Assembly (NCBI GenBank): GCA_036794765.1
Contig: DAIRGB010000028.1
Span: forward strand, 1-13,585
Reading direction: 5' to 3'
Source of the DNA: DAIRGB01 sp036794765
Lineage (GTDB): Bacteria; Patescibacteriota; JAHJAL01
DNA: 13,585 bases
Position 1 is the first letter of the stretch, and each line of letters opens with the position of its first letter. Below the pieces are notes generated by a model, which was given only the letters and a program-made list of their open reading frames with translations, ran no database searches and was not told where the DNA came from. A program made the translations under genes and the position numbers. Shown here piece after piece: positions 6,146-13,585 of the stretch.

Positions 6146-8368
6146 ATGAAATTAATTAAAAAGATTCTTTTAGGGTTTGTTTCTTTTGGCCTATTAATGC
6201 CAAGTTTTGTTTTGCCGTCAGTGAAGGCAGCATATCCAACCAATTTTACCTACGAAGCAGAAAGCATGATGAGAAATGTTGGTCATGTCGAAAACTATAC
6301 CGATGTCACACCAGCAATTACTACTGTTAGAGCTGATGTAGCAACTGATGATCAAGGATATCTAGTTTACGGACCATACGTAAATACTCAATTACCCACC
6401 AAAGCATACCGGGCAATATTTAACATTAGAGCTGAAGGCGCCACAACATTACCGGTCGCCAGATTGGAAGTGAGTAATACGGTTCATGGTGTAATGGCAG
6501 ACTGGGATATCTACATGAGCAATTTTACAACCCCTGGTGATTATGGAAATTTCTATTTAGACTTTATGAGACCTGATGATATCGGCACGATGGAATATCG
6601 TGTTTGGTATTATGATGTTGCTAATTTGGATGTGAATTGGATAAAAGTTCAAGAAATTACTGTTTCCGGTGACTATATGACTTTTCAATCAGAAAAATTG
6701 AGACGAAATGTCGGCATGATTGTAAATGATCTTGATGCATCTGAAGAAAAAGCAGTATTGTCAACTGTGGCTAATGGGGCAGGTTACATGCAGTACGGTC
6801 CTTATACCGCCTTTCAAACTGCCAACAATACTTATAAAGCAATTTTTAGATTGAAGACCGCTGATAATTCAAGCAGTGATGTGTTGGCAAGAATTGACGT
6901 CAGTAATTCCGGTGGCAGTGGAGAATGGAGTTACAAAGATATCAAAGGAACTGATTTTATTGCAAATGACACATATCAAAGTTTTTTAATTACCTTTAGT
7001 AGAATCAATGAAGTTACTCTGGAATTCAGGGTCTATACGTATGGGTTGGCTGATTTAACGTCAGACTATGCAAAAGTAGAAAAAATAACTTCAAATGCCA
7101 ATGAATATGAAAGTGAAGAATTGATGTCAAATGTAGGTTCTGTTGTATTTGATGAAGACGCTTCCAATGGTCAAGCCAGACAAGCTATTTCAAATGATGT
7201 CGGCTATTTGCAATATGGTCCATATACTATTGAGCAAGCATCGGGTAATAGTTACAAAGCGGTTTTTCGAATGAGTATTACTAATAATGGCAGTAACGCT
7301 CCGGTAGCACGTGTTGAAGCCAAGAATAATGATGGTGACGGAGAATGGCGATATCGCATTATCAAGGCGAATGACTTTGCTCGCACTTATAATTATGAAG
7401 ATTTTAGTGTTGATTTTACCCGTACTGATCAAGGTTCAATGGAATATCGGGTATATGTTTATGGTAATTCTATCGGTGCGGCCATTAATGTTGATAAAGT
7501 TTCGTTATATACCAGAAATGATAATGAATGGGTTTATGAATCAGAAGATAGTTCCAGTATTGTAGGACATGTTATTCTCGATACTACTGCCTCAAATGGT
7601 AAAGCCAGAGAAGCAACTTGGGTATCAAATGGTGCAGGTTATTTAGTTTATGGTCCGTATAGTGATGATCAGCCCACAAACAACACTTATAAAGCAACAT
7701 TTAGATTAAAATGTAATCCAACATATAGTAATGAAAATGTTGCCAGAATTGAAGTAAACAATCCGGGTGGCACATCTCCATTTGTTATTAAAAGTATTAA
7801 AGGCACTGATTTTTCATCAGCCAATACTTGGACGGATTTCAGTCTAGTCTTCAACCGCAGACCAGGCGGAACTATGGAATTTAGAGTATATACAACCGAT
7901 GTTGCTGACATTATTTCTGATAAAGTCACCGTTACTAAATTCTCATCGGATTCAATTACATATCAAGCCGAAGATCAAATGAGAAGTGTTGGCACTGTCT
8001 TGAATGATGCCACAGCAGATGGTGGTAAATCAGTTATTGCCGAAAGTGGATCAGGCCCAGGTTTTATGAGTTATGGACCATATACACTTGATCAATCTAT
8101 GGGAAACTATGGAGTAATATTTAGATTAAAAAAAGAAGTATCTGCATCATCCAATACATCATTGATAAGGATTGAAGCGGTTAACAATGATGGTGGTGGA
8201 ACATATGTATGGAGAGATATTGCAGCGAGAAGTATTGGAACTGATTATACGGATTTCTCATTATATTTCTATCGTACCGGAGCAGGAAATATGGAATATC
8301 GAGTTTATTACTATGATGCAGAGGGCATTGATGTCACATTAGATAAAATCACTGTCAATAAAATCTAG
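6146..8368 (+). CDS. Secreted protein of five tandem CBM6/35-like beta-sandwich repeats
   Basis: 740 aa from the ATG at 6146, chosen for its Shine-Dalgarno and because it gives a compact signal peptide: MKLIKK, a hydrophobic core, then a PSVKA-AY cleavage site. An ATG at 6134 would add four residues (numbers below count from it). The rest is five modules of about 140 aa and nothing else. Each begins with a YEAE-like motif (40-43, 184-187, 325-328, 468-471, 610-613), then a VG turn, an invariant YGPY (79, 221, 361, 506, 647), an A-x-FRLK strand, and an (M/L)E(Y/F)RVY strand. In CBM6/35 folds the YEAE glutamate helps bind a structural calcium, so these are probably Ca-stabilised jelly rolls that bind carbohydrate. 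No catalytic domain, lipobox, LPXTG or C-terminal helix is seen, so it is probably released or held by glycan binding. TAG stop followed by a terminator. A structural surface-layer role is the alternative. Confidence 0.85.
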   Translation: MKLIKKILLGFVSFGLLMPSFVLPSVKAAYPTNFTYEAESMMRNVGHVENYTDVTPAITTVRADVATDDQGYLVYGPYVNTQLPTKAYRAIFNIRAEGATTLPVARLEVSNTVHGVMADWDIYMSNFTTPGDYGNFYLDFMRPDDIGTMEYRVWYYDVANLDVNWIKVQEITVSGDYMTFQSEKLRRNVGMIVNDLDASEEKAVLSTVANGAGYMQYGPYTAFQTANNTYKAIFRLKTADNSSSDVLARIDVSNSGGSGEWSYKDIKGTDFIANDTYQSFLITFSRINEVTLEFRVYTYGLADLTSDYAKVEKITSNANEYESEELMSNVGSVVFDEDASNGQARQAISNDVGYLQYGPYTIEQASGNSYKAVFRMSITNNGSNAPVARVEAKNNDGDGEWRYRIIKANDFARTYNYEDFSVDFTRTDQGSMEYRVYVYGNSIGAAINVDKVSLYTRNDNEWVYESEDSSSIVGHVILDTTASNGKAREATWVSNGAGYLVYGPYSDDQPTNNTYKATFRLKCNPTYSNENVARIEVNNPGGTSPFVIKSIKGTDFSSANTWTDFSLVFNRRPGGTMEFRVYTTDVADIISDKVTVTKFSSDSITYQAEDQMRSVGTVLNDATADGGKSVIAESGSGPGFMSYGPYTLDQSMGNYGVIFRLKKEVSASSNTSLIRIEAVNNDGGGTYVWRDIAARSIGTDYTDFSLYFYRTGAGNMEYRVYYYDAEGIDVTLDKITVNKI
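6245..8365 (+). repeat. Five protein-level tandem modules of about 140 codons
   Basis: Approximate module limits are 6245-6667, 6677-7093, 7103-7513, 7529-7948 and 7955-8365. The YGPY motifs are spaced 142, 140, 145 and 141 codons apart. The modules share their motif frame but differ at most other residues and in their DNA, so the duplication is old and there is no sign of recent slippage or gene conversion. Confidence 0.9.
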
Positions 8369-8385
8369 AAATATTCCGGTTTACG

Positions 8386-8419
8386 AAAAACTCTAGTAAA
8401 TTATTTGCTAGAGTTTTTT
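8386..8419 (+). terminator. Rho-independent terminator after the five-repeat gene
   Basis: AAAAACTCTAG (8386-8396) and CTAGAGTTTTT (8408-8418) form a perfect 11-bp stem with an 11-nt loop, ending in six T. The stem core is ACTCTAG, GC-poor, as expected in an AT-rich genome. It starts 17 bp after the TAG stop. It separates this gene from the following two-gene unit; because the outer stem is A/T it could work in both directions. Confidence 0.75.
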
Positions 8420-8459
8420 GTTTGAAAAACTGTTATCAGTACAAACAAATTATCCAGTG

Positions 8460-8468
8460 TGATATTAT
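8460..8468 (+). promoter_or_regulatory. Possible extended -10 of the downstream two-gene unit
   Basis: TG-a-TATTAT carries the TGn extension and a hexamer with five of six matches. It is 42 bp before the ATG at 8511 and just after the terminator, where a new promoter is needed. No good -35 is seen. Confidence 0.35.
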
Positions 8469-8510
8469 AAAAAAGCATTGCAAAATATTATATTTATTGA
8501 ATAACTCTTT

Positions 8511-10922
8511 ATGAACAATACTGTCGAAAACCAAACTGTAATAACGAATAAATATCCCAAATGGCTAATGTGGCTAATTGTTGTTCTCCCATTGGGGCTT
8601 TTGATATATTTAGGAATTAGTTTTGTTAAGTCATACTATTATAATGCCGAATATAAAGTTGACTTTAATGAAGAAAATTTCAAGAATACTGATTTGCCTT
8701 TGTATATCAATGAAGATCCCAAAGATATCAAATTTGGTCCATCGGTCGTCGAAAATGACATGAAATATCACGAAGTATTAGGCTCACCTGTTAGTGTGGT
8801 TTTCCAGCCGGAAGAGTATCTGTATAACAAAAAAATAAATATATCAACTTTGTTCAAAGACAGCGGTGATTGGCAGATAAAATTAGTCTGCAACAAATGC
8901 AATGACAAAACCAACCCTATATATAATTGGCAGCCATATTATTATGGAAATTTGCGTGATTACAAAGTAATTGGAAACTTTGAAAAGACTAATTTGTATT
9001 CCAAAGAAATTACCGATCCTCAATCCGCCTCAGATATCGATAGTTGGCTAAAAACAAATTTACCACTAGGAAGTAGCCTAGATATCAAAGAGAATATCTA
9101 CCCATTGTCTAGATTGCAAAATGAAGTACCAGATTTTGTCCCGGGTTCAGCTACCGAAATCAACAATATTATGCGCGGACCACATAGTTTCTATCTATAT
9201 CTGGCTGACAAATTGGAATTAGATATAATCAAGAAAGATATGAATTCTTATGATGGTAGCGATGAAGTGAAGGTAATATTGACCGATGTTGACGGTAATC
9301 AAATTTTTGAAAACATTATCGAGGACGATGGTATCAATGTCAAAGATACTGAAAATTTTGGTGCTCCTATTTCCAAAAAGTTTAGTTACAATTTACCAAA
9401 AAATGGAATTTACAAGCTTTCTTTTACTGATTCAGAAATCAACAAATCAGACTGGACGATCAAATATTTGAAGGTCAATACCAACAAAATAGTATTTACC
9501 GGAACTATCTTGCTATTAAGCAAATCCGATCTATATACGGAAGTAAATGAAAGCAAAAAAATATCATTTTATGGTTGGACTTCCAGTGGAAAACAAAATG
9601 TAAATATGTATTTTGGTTCAGAAAACACAATTCTGCCAATTACCACCAAAGAATTGGGTACCGAACAATTTACTGAACTCACACCGGAAAAATACATTAT
9701 TGCCATCAGGGGCAGTCTCAAAATTAATGGCGCTAATTTTGCTGTTGCGCCCGAGAGTTATTTTGAACCTTTCATCTACGATCTGACCAAACTGTCTGGT
9801 CAAAAATTAGTCATCACTGATTACGTTTTTGAAAAAGACAGCAATGATCAAAATTCTGTAAAAGTAATTAGCAGTTATAATAATTTGCCTTTGGGTCAAA
9901 ATATTATCTATCAATTTAGAAACAAGAAACTCAACGATAGCTATAATGAAAAACTTGAACTATACAATAACGGTTTGTACTACCTTTCATCATTCGGAAA
10001 TTATGAGTTGTGGGGAAAAAGAGATTTAAAAAGTTATAACTACAATACATCTGATATATACGAATGGCTCAAAGTTGTATTGCCGGTCAATTCCAGCCTG
10101 CTTTTCAATGAAAAGTTTGATTTGGAGCAGGAGAGTTTCATATCTGATTTGGAGCCACAGGGATTTGTTATGACCGAAAATCCCGAGAATGAATTGTCAG
10201 TCGCCTTGAGAGGTAATCATTCTTTCTATTTATATTTGGATGGAAACATCAAAGCCAATCTCGATATCGATAATCTCAACTGGCTGGAAGGCAAAGATGA
10301 AATAAAAATTTCACTCACCAACAGCAAGGGAGAGATATTGTGTGAAAATAATTATGATGATGATAGTAATACAAGTACCGATCATCAAACTACTACAAGC
10401 AACATAAATTATACTTGTGATAATCTTGCCAAAGGGACATATATATTAAAAGTAACAGGCATTCCGGATATTGTTACCGAGATAAGCAACGATTTTATGA
10501 TTAGCAAGATCTCTTTCAATACCAACAAAATAGTATTAAAAGATAAAATATTTAACCTCGAACCGATAACAGTATATACCAACAATGTAACCGAAAGAGA
10601 GATTGATGCCTTCTATTCTCATAACGGCAAAAATCAAGACATTATTATTGACGGTAACGAAAAAATTAAATTTACTTTGTCCACCAAAGATCAAAATGTG
10701 CATAAAAAAATATTGTTATCGCGAGATCAAAATTCAATCAATATTTCCAAGGGTGATTTGATACTGACAAACAGTAATTTTGCCTTACAAAAAAATCAAT
10801 GGTTTGATCCGGTAAGTACTTATATTTCAAATGGAAATCTGGCTGATTTTGCATTGGTAAATAATGTCAATTCAGAAGCAAGTTATATAAAAAGCACAAG
10901 TGTACTAGTTAGTAATCAATAA
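8511..10922 (+). CDS. Membrane-anchored protein with duplicated extracytoplasmic domains, unknown function
   Basis: 803 aa; I do not recognise a characterised family. A short Lys-containing N-terminus is followed by one strongly hydrophobic helix (about 18-40), predicted to anchor it with about 760 residues outside. The outer part is a tandem duplication of about 290-345 aa: SDIDSWLKTNLPLGSSL (174-190) matches SDIYEWLKVVLPVNSSL (514-530), RGPHSFYLYL (222-231) matches RGNHSFYLYL (567-576), and NTNKIV (323-328) matches NTNKIV (670-675). The composition (many Asn, Asp, Ser, Thr and alternating hydrophobics) suggests beta-sandwich domains. CNKC (127-130) lies before copy 1; Cys611 and Cys636 in copy 2 could form a disulphide. 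There is no catalytic motif I can name. No Shine-Dalgarno. The following GT-C gene starts 8 bp after its stop, so the two are probably co-translated and may work together at the membrane. Confidence 0.85.
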   Translation: MNNTVENQTVITNKYPKWLMWLIVVLPLGLLIYLGISFVKSYYYNAEYKVDFNEENFKNTDLPLYINEDPKDIKFGPSVVENDMKYHEVLGSPVSVVFQPEEYLYNKKINISTLFKDSGDWQIKLVCNKCNDKTNPIYNWQPYYYGNLRDYKVIGNFEKTNLYSKEITDPQSASDIDSWLKTNLPLGSSLDIKENIYPLSRLQNEVPDFVPGSATEINNIMRGPHSFYLYLADKLELDIIKKDMNSYDGSDEVKVILTDVDGNQIFENIIEDDGINVKDTENFGAPISKKFSYNLPKNGIYKLSFTDSEINKSDWTIKYLKVNTNKIVFTGTILLLSKSDLYTEVNESKKISFYGWTSSGKQNVNMYFGSENTILPITTKELGTEQFTELTPEKYIIAIRGSLKINGANFAVAPESYFEPFIYDLTKLSGQKLVITDYVFEKDSNDQNSVKVISSYNNLPLGQNIIYQFRNKKLNDSYNEKLELYNNGLYYLSSFGNYELWGKRDLKSYNYNTSDIYEWLKVVLPVNSSLLFNEKFDLEQESFISDLEPQGFVMTENPENELSVALRGNHSFYLYLDGNIKANLDIDNLNWLEGKDEIKISLTNSKGEILCENNYDDDSNTSTDHQTTTSNINYTCDNLAKGTYILKVTGIPDIVTEISNDFMISKISFNTNKIVLKDKIFNLEPITVYTNNVTEREIDAFYSHNGKNQDIIIDGNEKIKFTLSTKDQNVHKKILLSRDQNSINISKGDLILTNSNFALQKNQWFDPVSTYISNGNLADFALVNNVNSEASYIKSTSVLVSNQ
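8922..10820 (+). repeat. Internal duplication in the 803-aa protein
   Basis: Copy 1 covers roughly 8922-9785 (residues 138-425) and copy 2 roughly 9942-10820 (residues 478-770). The offset between matching motifs is 340 codons at SDI-x-x-WLK, 345 at HSFYLYL and 347 at NTNKIV, so the copies are collinear with a few small indels. The copies are well diverged, so the duplication is old. Confidence 0.8.
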
Positions 10923-10930
10923 ACACTTCT

Positions 10931-12922
10931 ATGCTTATATCAAAATTACAGTCTTGGATTGGACTGGGATGTATATTGCTATTTGACGCTATATTTGTTT
11001 ATTTGAATTTCAAATTTCTAAACATTTCTTCTTATTACATACCTTATTTCTATTTTTGGTTAATAAATATCGCTTATCTGTTTTTATTCTGGATAGTTTA
11101 CAAAAAGCGATTCCGGAACTTGATAAACGAAGGAATATCTAATGACATATTGTGCAGAGTATTTAGAAACTTATTTATTGTTAGTCTTATTGCAATTACT
11201 TTTTTGCAAGTAGTTTTTTGGTTAATGGATAGTCAATTTTGGATTAGTTTTTATTTATCCCTCTTAGTAGTAGCAATACTTAGTGGGATGTTTTTGTTTT
11301 GGCTTGATAATGACAATAAGAGAACGCAAGTAGTAAATCAATTAGAAAAAATAAAATTTCATTCAAATATAGTTGAATTATTAAAAAAATATATAAATGA
11401 CAGAATTATTTTAATAATTTTTTTGTTTTTCGTAGTAATCAAGGTGTCCATGATTTTATATTTTGGTGGCTCTTATATTGATGAGTATAATCATATTTTC
11501 TCAGGTATTGAAATATTTAATAATGGTCAATTAGCAGTTTTCAATCAAATTGGCAATTACTGGAGAGGTCTATATGTATCTATAATGACGGGTTTATTTC
11601 TCAAAGTTTTTGGACAAAGTATTCTTGTGGCCAAATTAGTTCCATTAATAATCGGCTTATTTGATTTTTATTTTTTATACAAAATCAGTAAAAAAGTCCT
11701 AAAGAACAAATACACTCAAGCATTTGTTCTATTTGTGTACACTATTAGCCCATTAATAATTTTTAATCATTTCTATATTCGGCTATATGTCTTTTATGAG
11801 TTTTTTGCCCTAGGGATTTTATTTTCATTTATTAATTTAGATAAATCTATAAAACATAACAGAAAACAGAAAGTGGTATTTTATGGTGTGATATTTGTTG
11901 CACTAAATATTATTTGTGGTTTAGCTAGTTTTGACCTAGGAGCTAATTTCATTCTATTAATCTCTGGTATATTATTAATTTATCTTTATTTCTCATATCG
12001 TTTTAATGAGTTATTATATTTATTTTTGCCGATCAATAATTTAATATCGCGTTTTTTTAATAGTGCACAAAACAAAATACTATTTTTTACTGCTACAGGA
12101 TTGATTATGTTCTGGGAACTTAATATTCCAGAAAAGGTGCATCGCTTAGTATATGGTAGTTTATCATATGGGGCAAAGGACGGGTCCGGATATTACAATT
12201 TGTTTTTTATAAAAAATGGCATATGGACAATATTAGTCCTTTGTACATTATTAATGATAACAAAGATAAGAAATACATATCAAAGATTATTGATAATTAT
12301 TTGTCTGTCTATATTTTTTGTTTGTTTTAGCTTAAATCCCCAAACCCAAGTAACAAGAGTATTGTTGTTTTTTATACCCATTTATTATTTGACCGTTGTT
12401 ATGATTTTAGAAAATAATAAAATTTTTAATAATATAAATAAAATTATTATATCTATATTGCTACTCATCAATATTTTTATAAACTATCCTAAGGATTTTT
12501 TTGTAAGACCAAGCTTACCAAATGGAGAGATTTATTATATCGATTATCAAAAAGCTTACTCGTTTATTCAGAAAAATTGTAACAATAAAAACAATTTTGC
12601 CTTACTTCACAATCCATTTATTGGACAATTCTATAACTCAAATATTAAATTTACAAGCTATTTGGTATTAGATTTATTAGGTGATAGTAACGGTAAATTT
12701 TATTTTGATGAAAATAGAACAATGAAAACTTTATATGGAGATATTCGAGTATTAACAAATAAAAATTTTATTAAGGAAAATATAGATGCAAACAGTTGTA
12801 TAATCATAAGCACGAAATATGGAGATAGTTGGCGCTATCTTTCACCTGAAGATTATAACTACCTTGAATATTATTATAAAAATAGAGAAGTATTTGAAAA
12901 AATTCAAGTTTATTACAATTAA
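10931..12922 (+). CDS. GT-C fold membrane glycosyltransferase (GT39/PMT_2-like)
   Basis: 663 aa, with about 14-16 hydrophobic segments. The GT-C signature is GGSYIDEYNHIFSGIEIFNNG at about 179-199: an Asp-Glu pair (184-185) in the first loop after a membrane helix (about 158-178), as in ArnT, PMT and PMT_2 enzymes that use polyprenyl-phosphate sugars and act on the outer face of the membrane. The helix around 282-300 starts YIRLYVFYEF, like the family's third-loop region. The last 145 residues (about 519-663) are mostly soluble. Unusually, about 155 residues with four extra hydrophobic segments (about 9-29, 38-56, 80-98, 102-124) precede the canonical start. It begins 8 bp after the anchored 803-aa protein and has no Shine-Dalgarno, so translational coupling is likely. 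Substrate and acceptor cannot be read from the sequence. Very AT-rich, and its stop overlaps that of the converging GT2 gene. Confidence 0.85.
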   Translation: MLISKLQSWIGLGCILLFDAIFVYLNFKFLNISSYYIPYFYFWLINIAYLFLFWIVYKKRFRNLINEGISNDILCRVFRNLFIVSLIAITFLQVVFWLMDSQFWISFYLSLLVVAILSGMFLFWLDNDNKRTQVVNQLEKIKFHSNIVELLKKYINDRIILIIFLFFVVIKVSMILYFGGSYIDEYNHIFSGIEIFNNGQLAVFNQIGNYWRGLYVSIMTGLFLKVFGQSILVAKLVPLIIGLFDFYFLYKISKKVLKNKYTQAFVLFVYTISPLIIFNHFYIRLYVFYEFFALGILFSFINLDKSIKHNRKQKVVFYGVIFVALNIICGLASFDLGANFILLISGILLIYLYFSYRFNELLYLFLPINNLISRFFNSAQNKILFFTATGLIMFWELNIPEKVHRLVYGSLSYGAKDGSGYYNLFFIKNGIWTILVLCTLLMITKIRNTYQRLLIIICLSIFFVCFSLNPQTQVTRVLLFFIPIYYLTVVMILENNKIFNNINKIIISILLLINIFINYPKDFFVRPSLPNGEIYYIDYQKAYSFIQKNCNNKNNFALLHNPFIGQFYNSNIKFTSYLVLDLLGDSNGKFYFDENRTMKTLYGDIRVLTNKNFIKENIDANSCIIISTKYGDSWRYLSPEDYNYLEYYYKNREVFEKIQVYYN

Positions 12923-13585
12923 TTAATAATTTTTCTGATTGAATCTATCGCTCTTACCCCCAGAAAACTGATTAGGTAGTAAACGACCATTTTATTAATA
13001 AAACCAAAATTACGAAAATATTTTACACAAAATCGTCTCGTCCTAGAAAAATTATTGAGTTTGAAACTAGCTTTTATTTCTGATTCAATCATTATGATAT
13101 TAGAAGTTGTCTCTATATCAATCGATATTATTTCTTTTGGGTCAAATTCATCATAATCATCCTTTCCATCCTCAAGTCTTTGAAAATAAAATATCTTTGC
13201 TTTTTCCATGAACAATCTCTGTTTCCCTTTATTGAGAAAAGAAATTGAATTTGAGACATGTCGATATTTTATTAATGGATCGGGTATATTCTGAAGTAAT
13301 TTTCGTTGACTCAAGAGATTAAACCACAAATCATAATCTTGAGCAAACCTAAATTTTGAACGATAAAACGTCTGCTTGTCATTTCTGAACATTACCGTGG
13401 GATTATGAATGCAATTATTATTAATAATCTGTTTTTTTATGTCTTCTGGTTTGGTTATGCTTAGTGTTTTCCGGTTAGTTATCTTTGATTTTTCATCAAT
13501 TACAAACCAACCTGATCCTACCAAAAATATATCCACATTAATATTTAAAAATTCACATTGTGTTTTTAACCTTTCAGGTAATGCA
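12919..13585 (-). CDS. Family 2 glycosyltransferase, C-terminal part, runs off the window
   Basis: 221 residues are visible; the frame stays open to the last base, so the N-terminal part, including the nucleotide-sugar-binding DxD region, lies outside the window. The visible start ALPERLKTQCEFLN, then DIFLVGSGWFVIDE, matches the middle of GT-A family 2 enzymes, where (D)xxxPERL and VGSGW follow the DxD strand. NCIHNPTVMFR (visible residues about 57-67) and FAQDYDLW (about 80-87, with the acidic pair expected to include the catalytic base) are the classic acceptor-side motifs. A GTG at 13534-13536 could be called as a start, but it is internal. Such enzymes transfer sugars from NDP-sugars to growing glycans on the cytoplasmic face of the membrane. 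The tail (about 185-221) has a hydrophobic stretch that may touch the membrane. Convergent with the GT-C gene; their stops share TTAATTAA. Confidence 0.88.
   Translation of the reverse strand, partial: ALPERLKTQCEFLNINVDIFLVGSGWFVIDEKSKITNRKTLSITKPEDIKKQIINNNCIHNPTVMFRNDKQTFYRSKFRFAQDYDLWFNLLSQRKLLQNIPDPLIKYRHVSNSISFLNKGKQRLFMEKAKIFYFQRLEDGKDDYDEFDPKEIISIDIETTSNIIMIESEIKASFKLNNFSRTRRFCVKYFRNFGFINKMVVYYLISFLGVRAIDSIRKIIN

Noticed and set aside
6007..6243. 78-codon - strand frame across the divergent promoters
   Set aside because: It overlaps both promoters and the signal peptide of the secreted protein and resembles no known protein.
13534..13536. GTG as the true start of the GT2 gene
   Set aside because: The frame continues upstream to the window edge with family-like sequence (ALPERLKTQCEFLN), and the catalytic N-terminal half would be missing.

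Overview
The window looks like a stretch of bacterial chromosome from a small-genome, probably uncultivated bacterium. I lean towards the Candidate Phyla Radiation (Patescibacteria). That is inference from the gene mix (ComM, a double-membrane-domain spermidine-synthase-like protein, a GT-C glycosyltransferase, large secreted repeat proteins), the short intergenic gaps and the scarcity of Shine-Dalgarno sites; no rRNA or other marker gene is present. TAA, TGA and TAG all appear to act as stops, so the code looks standard and not the TGA=Gly code of Gracilibacteria/SR1.

Layout. (1) 1-122: a leader with five 10-bp tandem repeats, followed by comM on the + strand (123-1637), a full-length AAA+ ATPase of natural transformation. 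(2) 1640-5952, - strand, read right to left: UDP-glucose 6-dehydrogenase (ugd), then a spermidine-synthase-like membrane protein starting 20 bp later, then an unrecognised 185-aa protein. The membrane protein is one 789-codon frame interrupted by a single in-frame TAG; gene callers would report it as two ORFs. (3) 5953-6133: a divergent intergenic region with a good sigma70-type promoter facing each way. (4) 6146-12922, + strand: a secreted protein made only of five CBM6/35-like beta-sandwich repeats, a hairpin terminator, then a two-gene unit with an 8-bp gap: a single-pass membrane-anchored protein with an internally duplicated extracytoplasmic region, and a multi-span GT-C (GT39/ArnT-like) glycosyltransferase. 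(5) 12919 to the end, - strand: the C-terminal part of a family 2 glycosyltransferase that runs off the window.

How the genes may work together (inference): Ugd supplies UDP-glucuronate; the GT2 and GT-C enzymes build or attach surface sugars; the anchored duplicated protein may be a partner of the GT-C enzyme; the secreted five-module protein could bind surface glycans of this cell or of a partner cell. Base composition falls from about 45% GC in a sampled comM line to very AT-rich in the GT-C and GT2 genes, as expected for a variable surface-glycan locus beside a more conserved chromosomal block. The most striking points are the clean amber codon in an otherwise intact gene, the five-module secreted lectin-like protein, and the duplicated anchored protein coupled to the GT-C enzyme.
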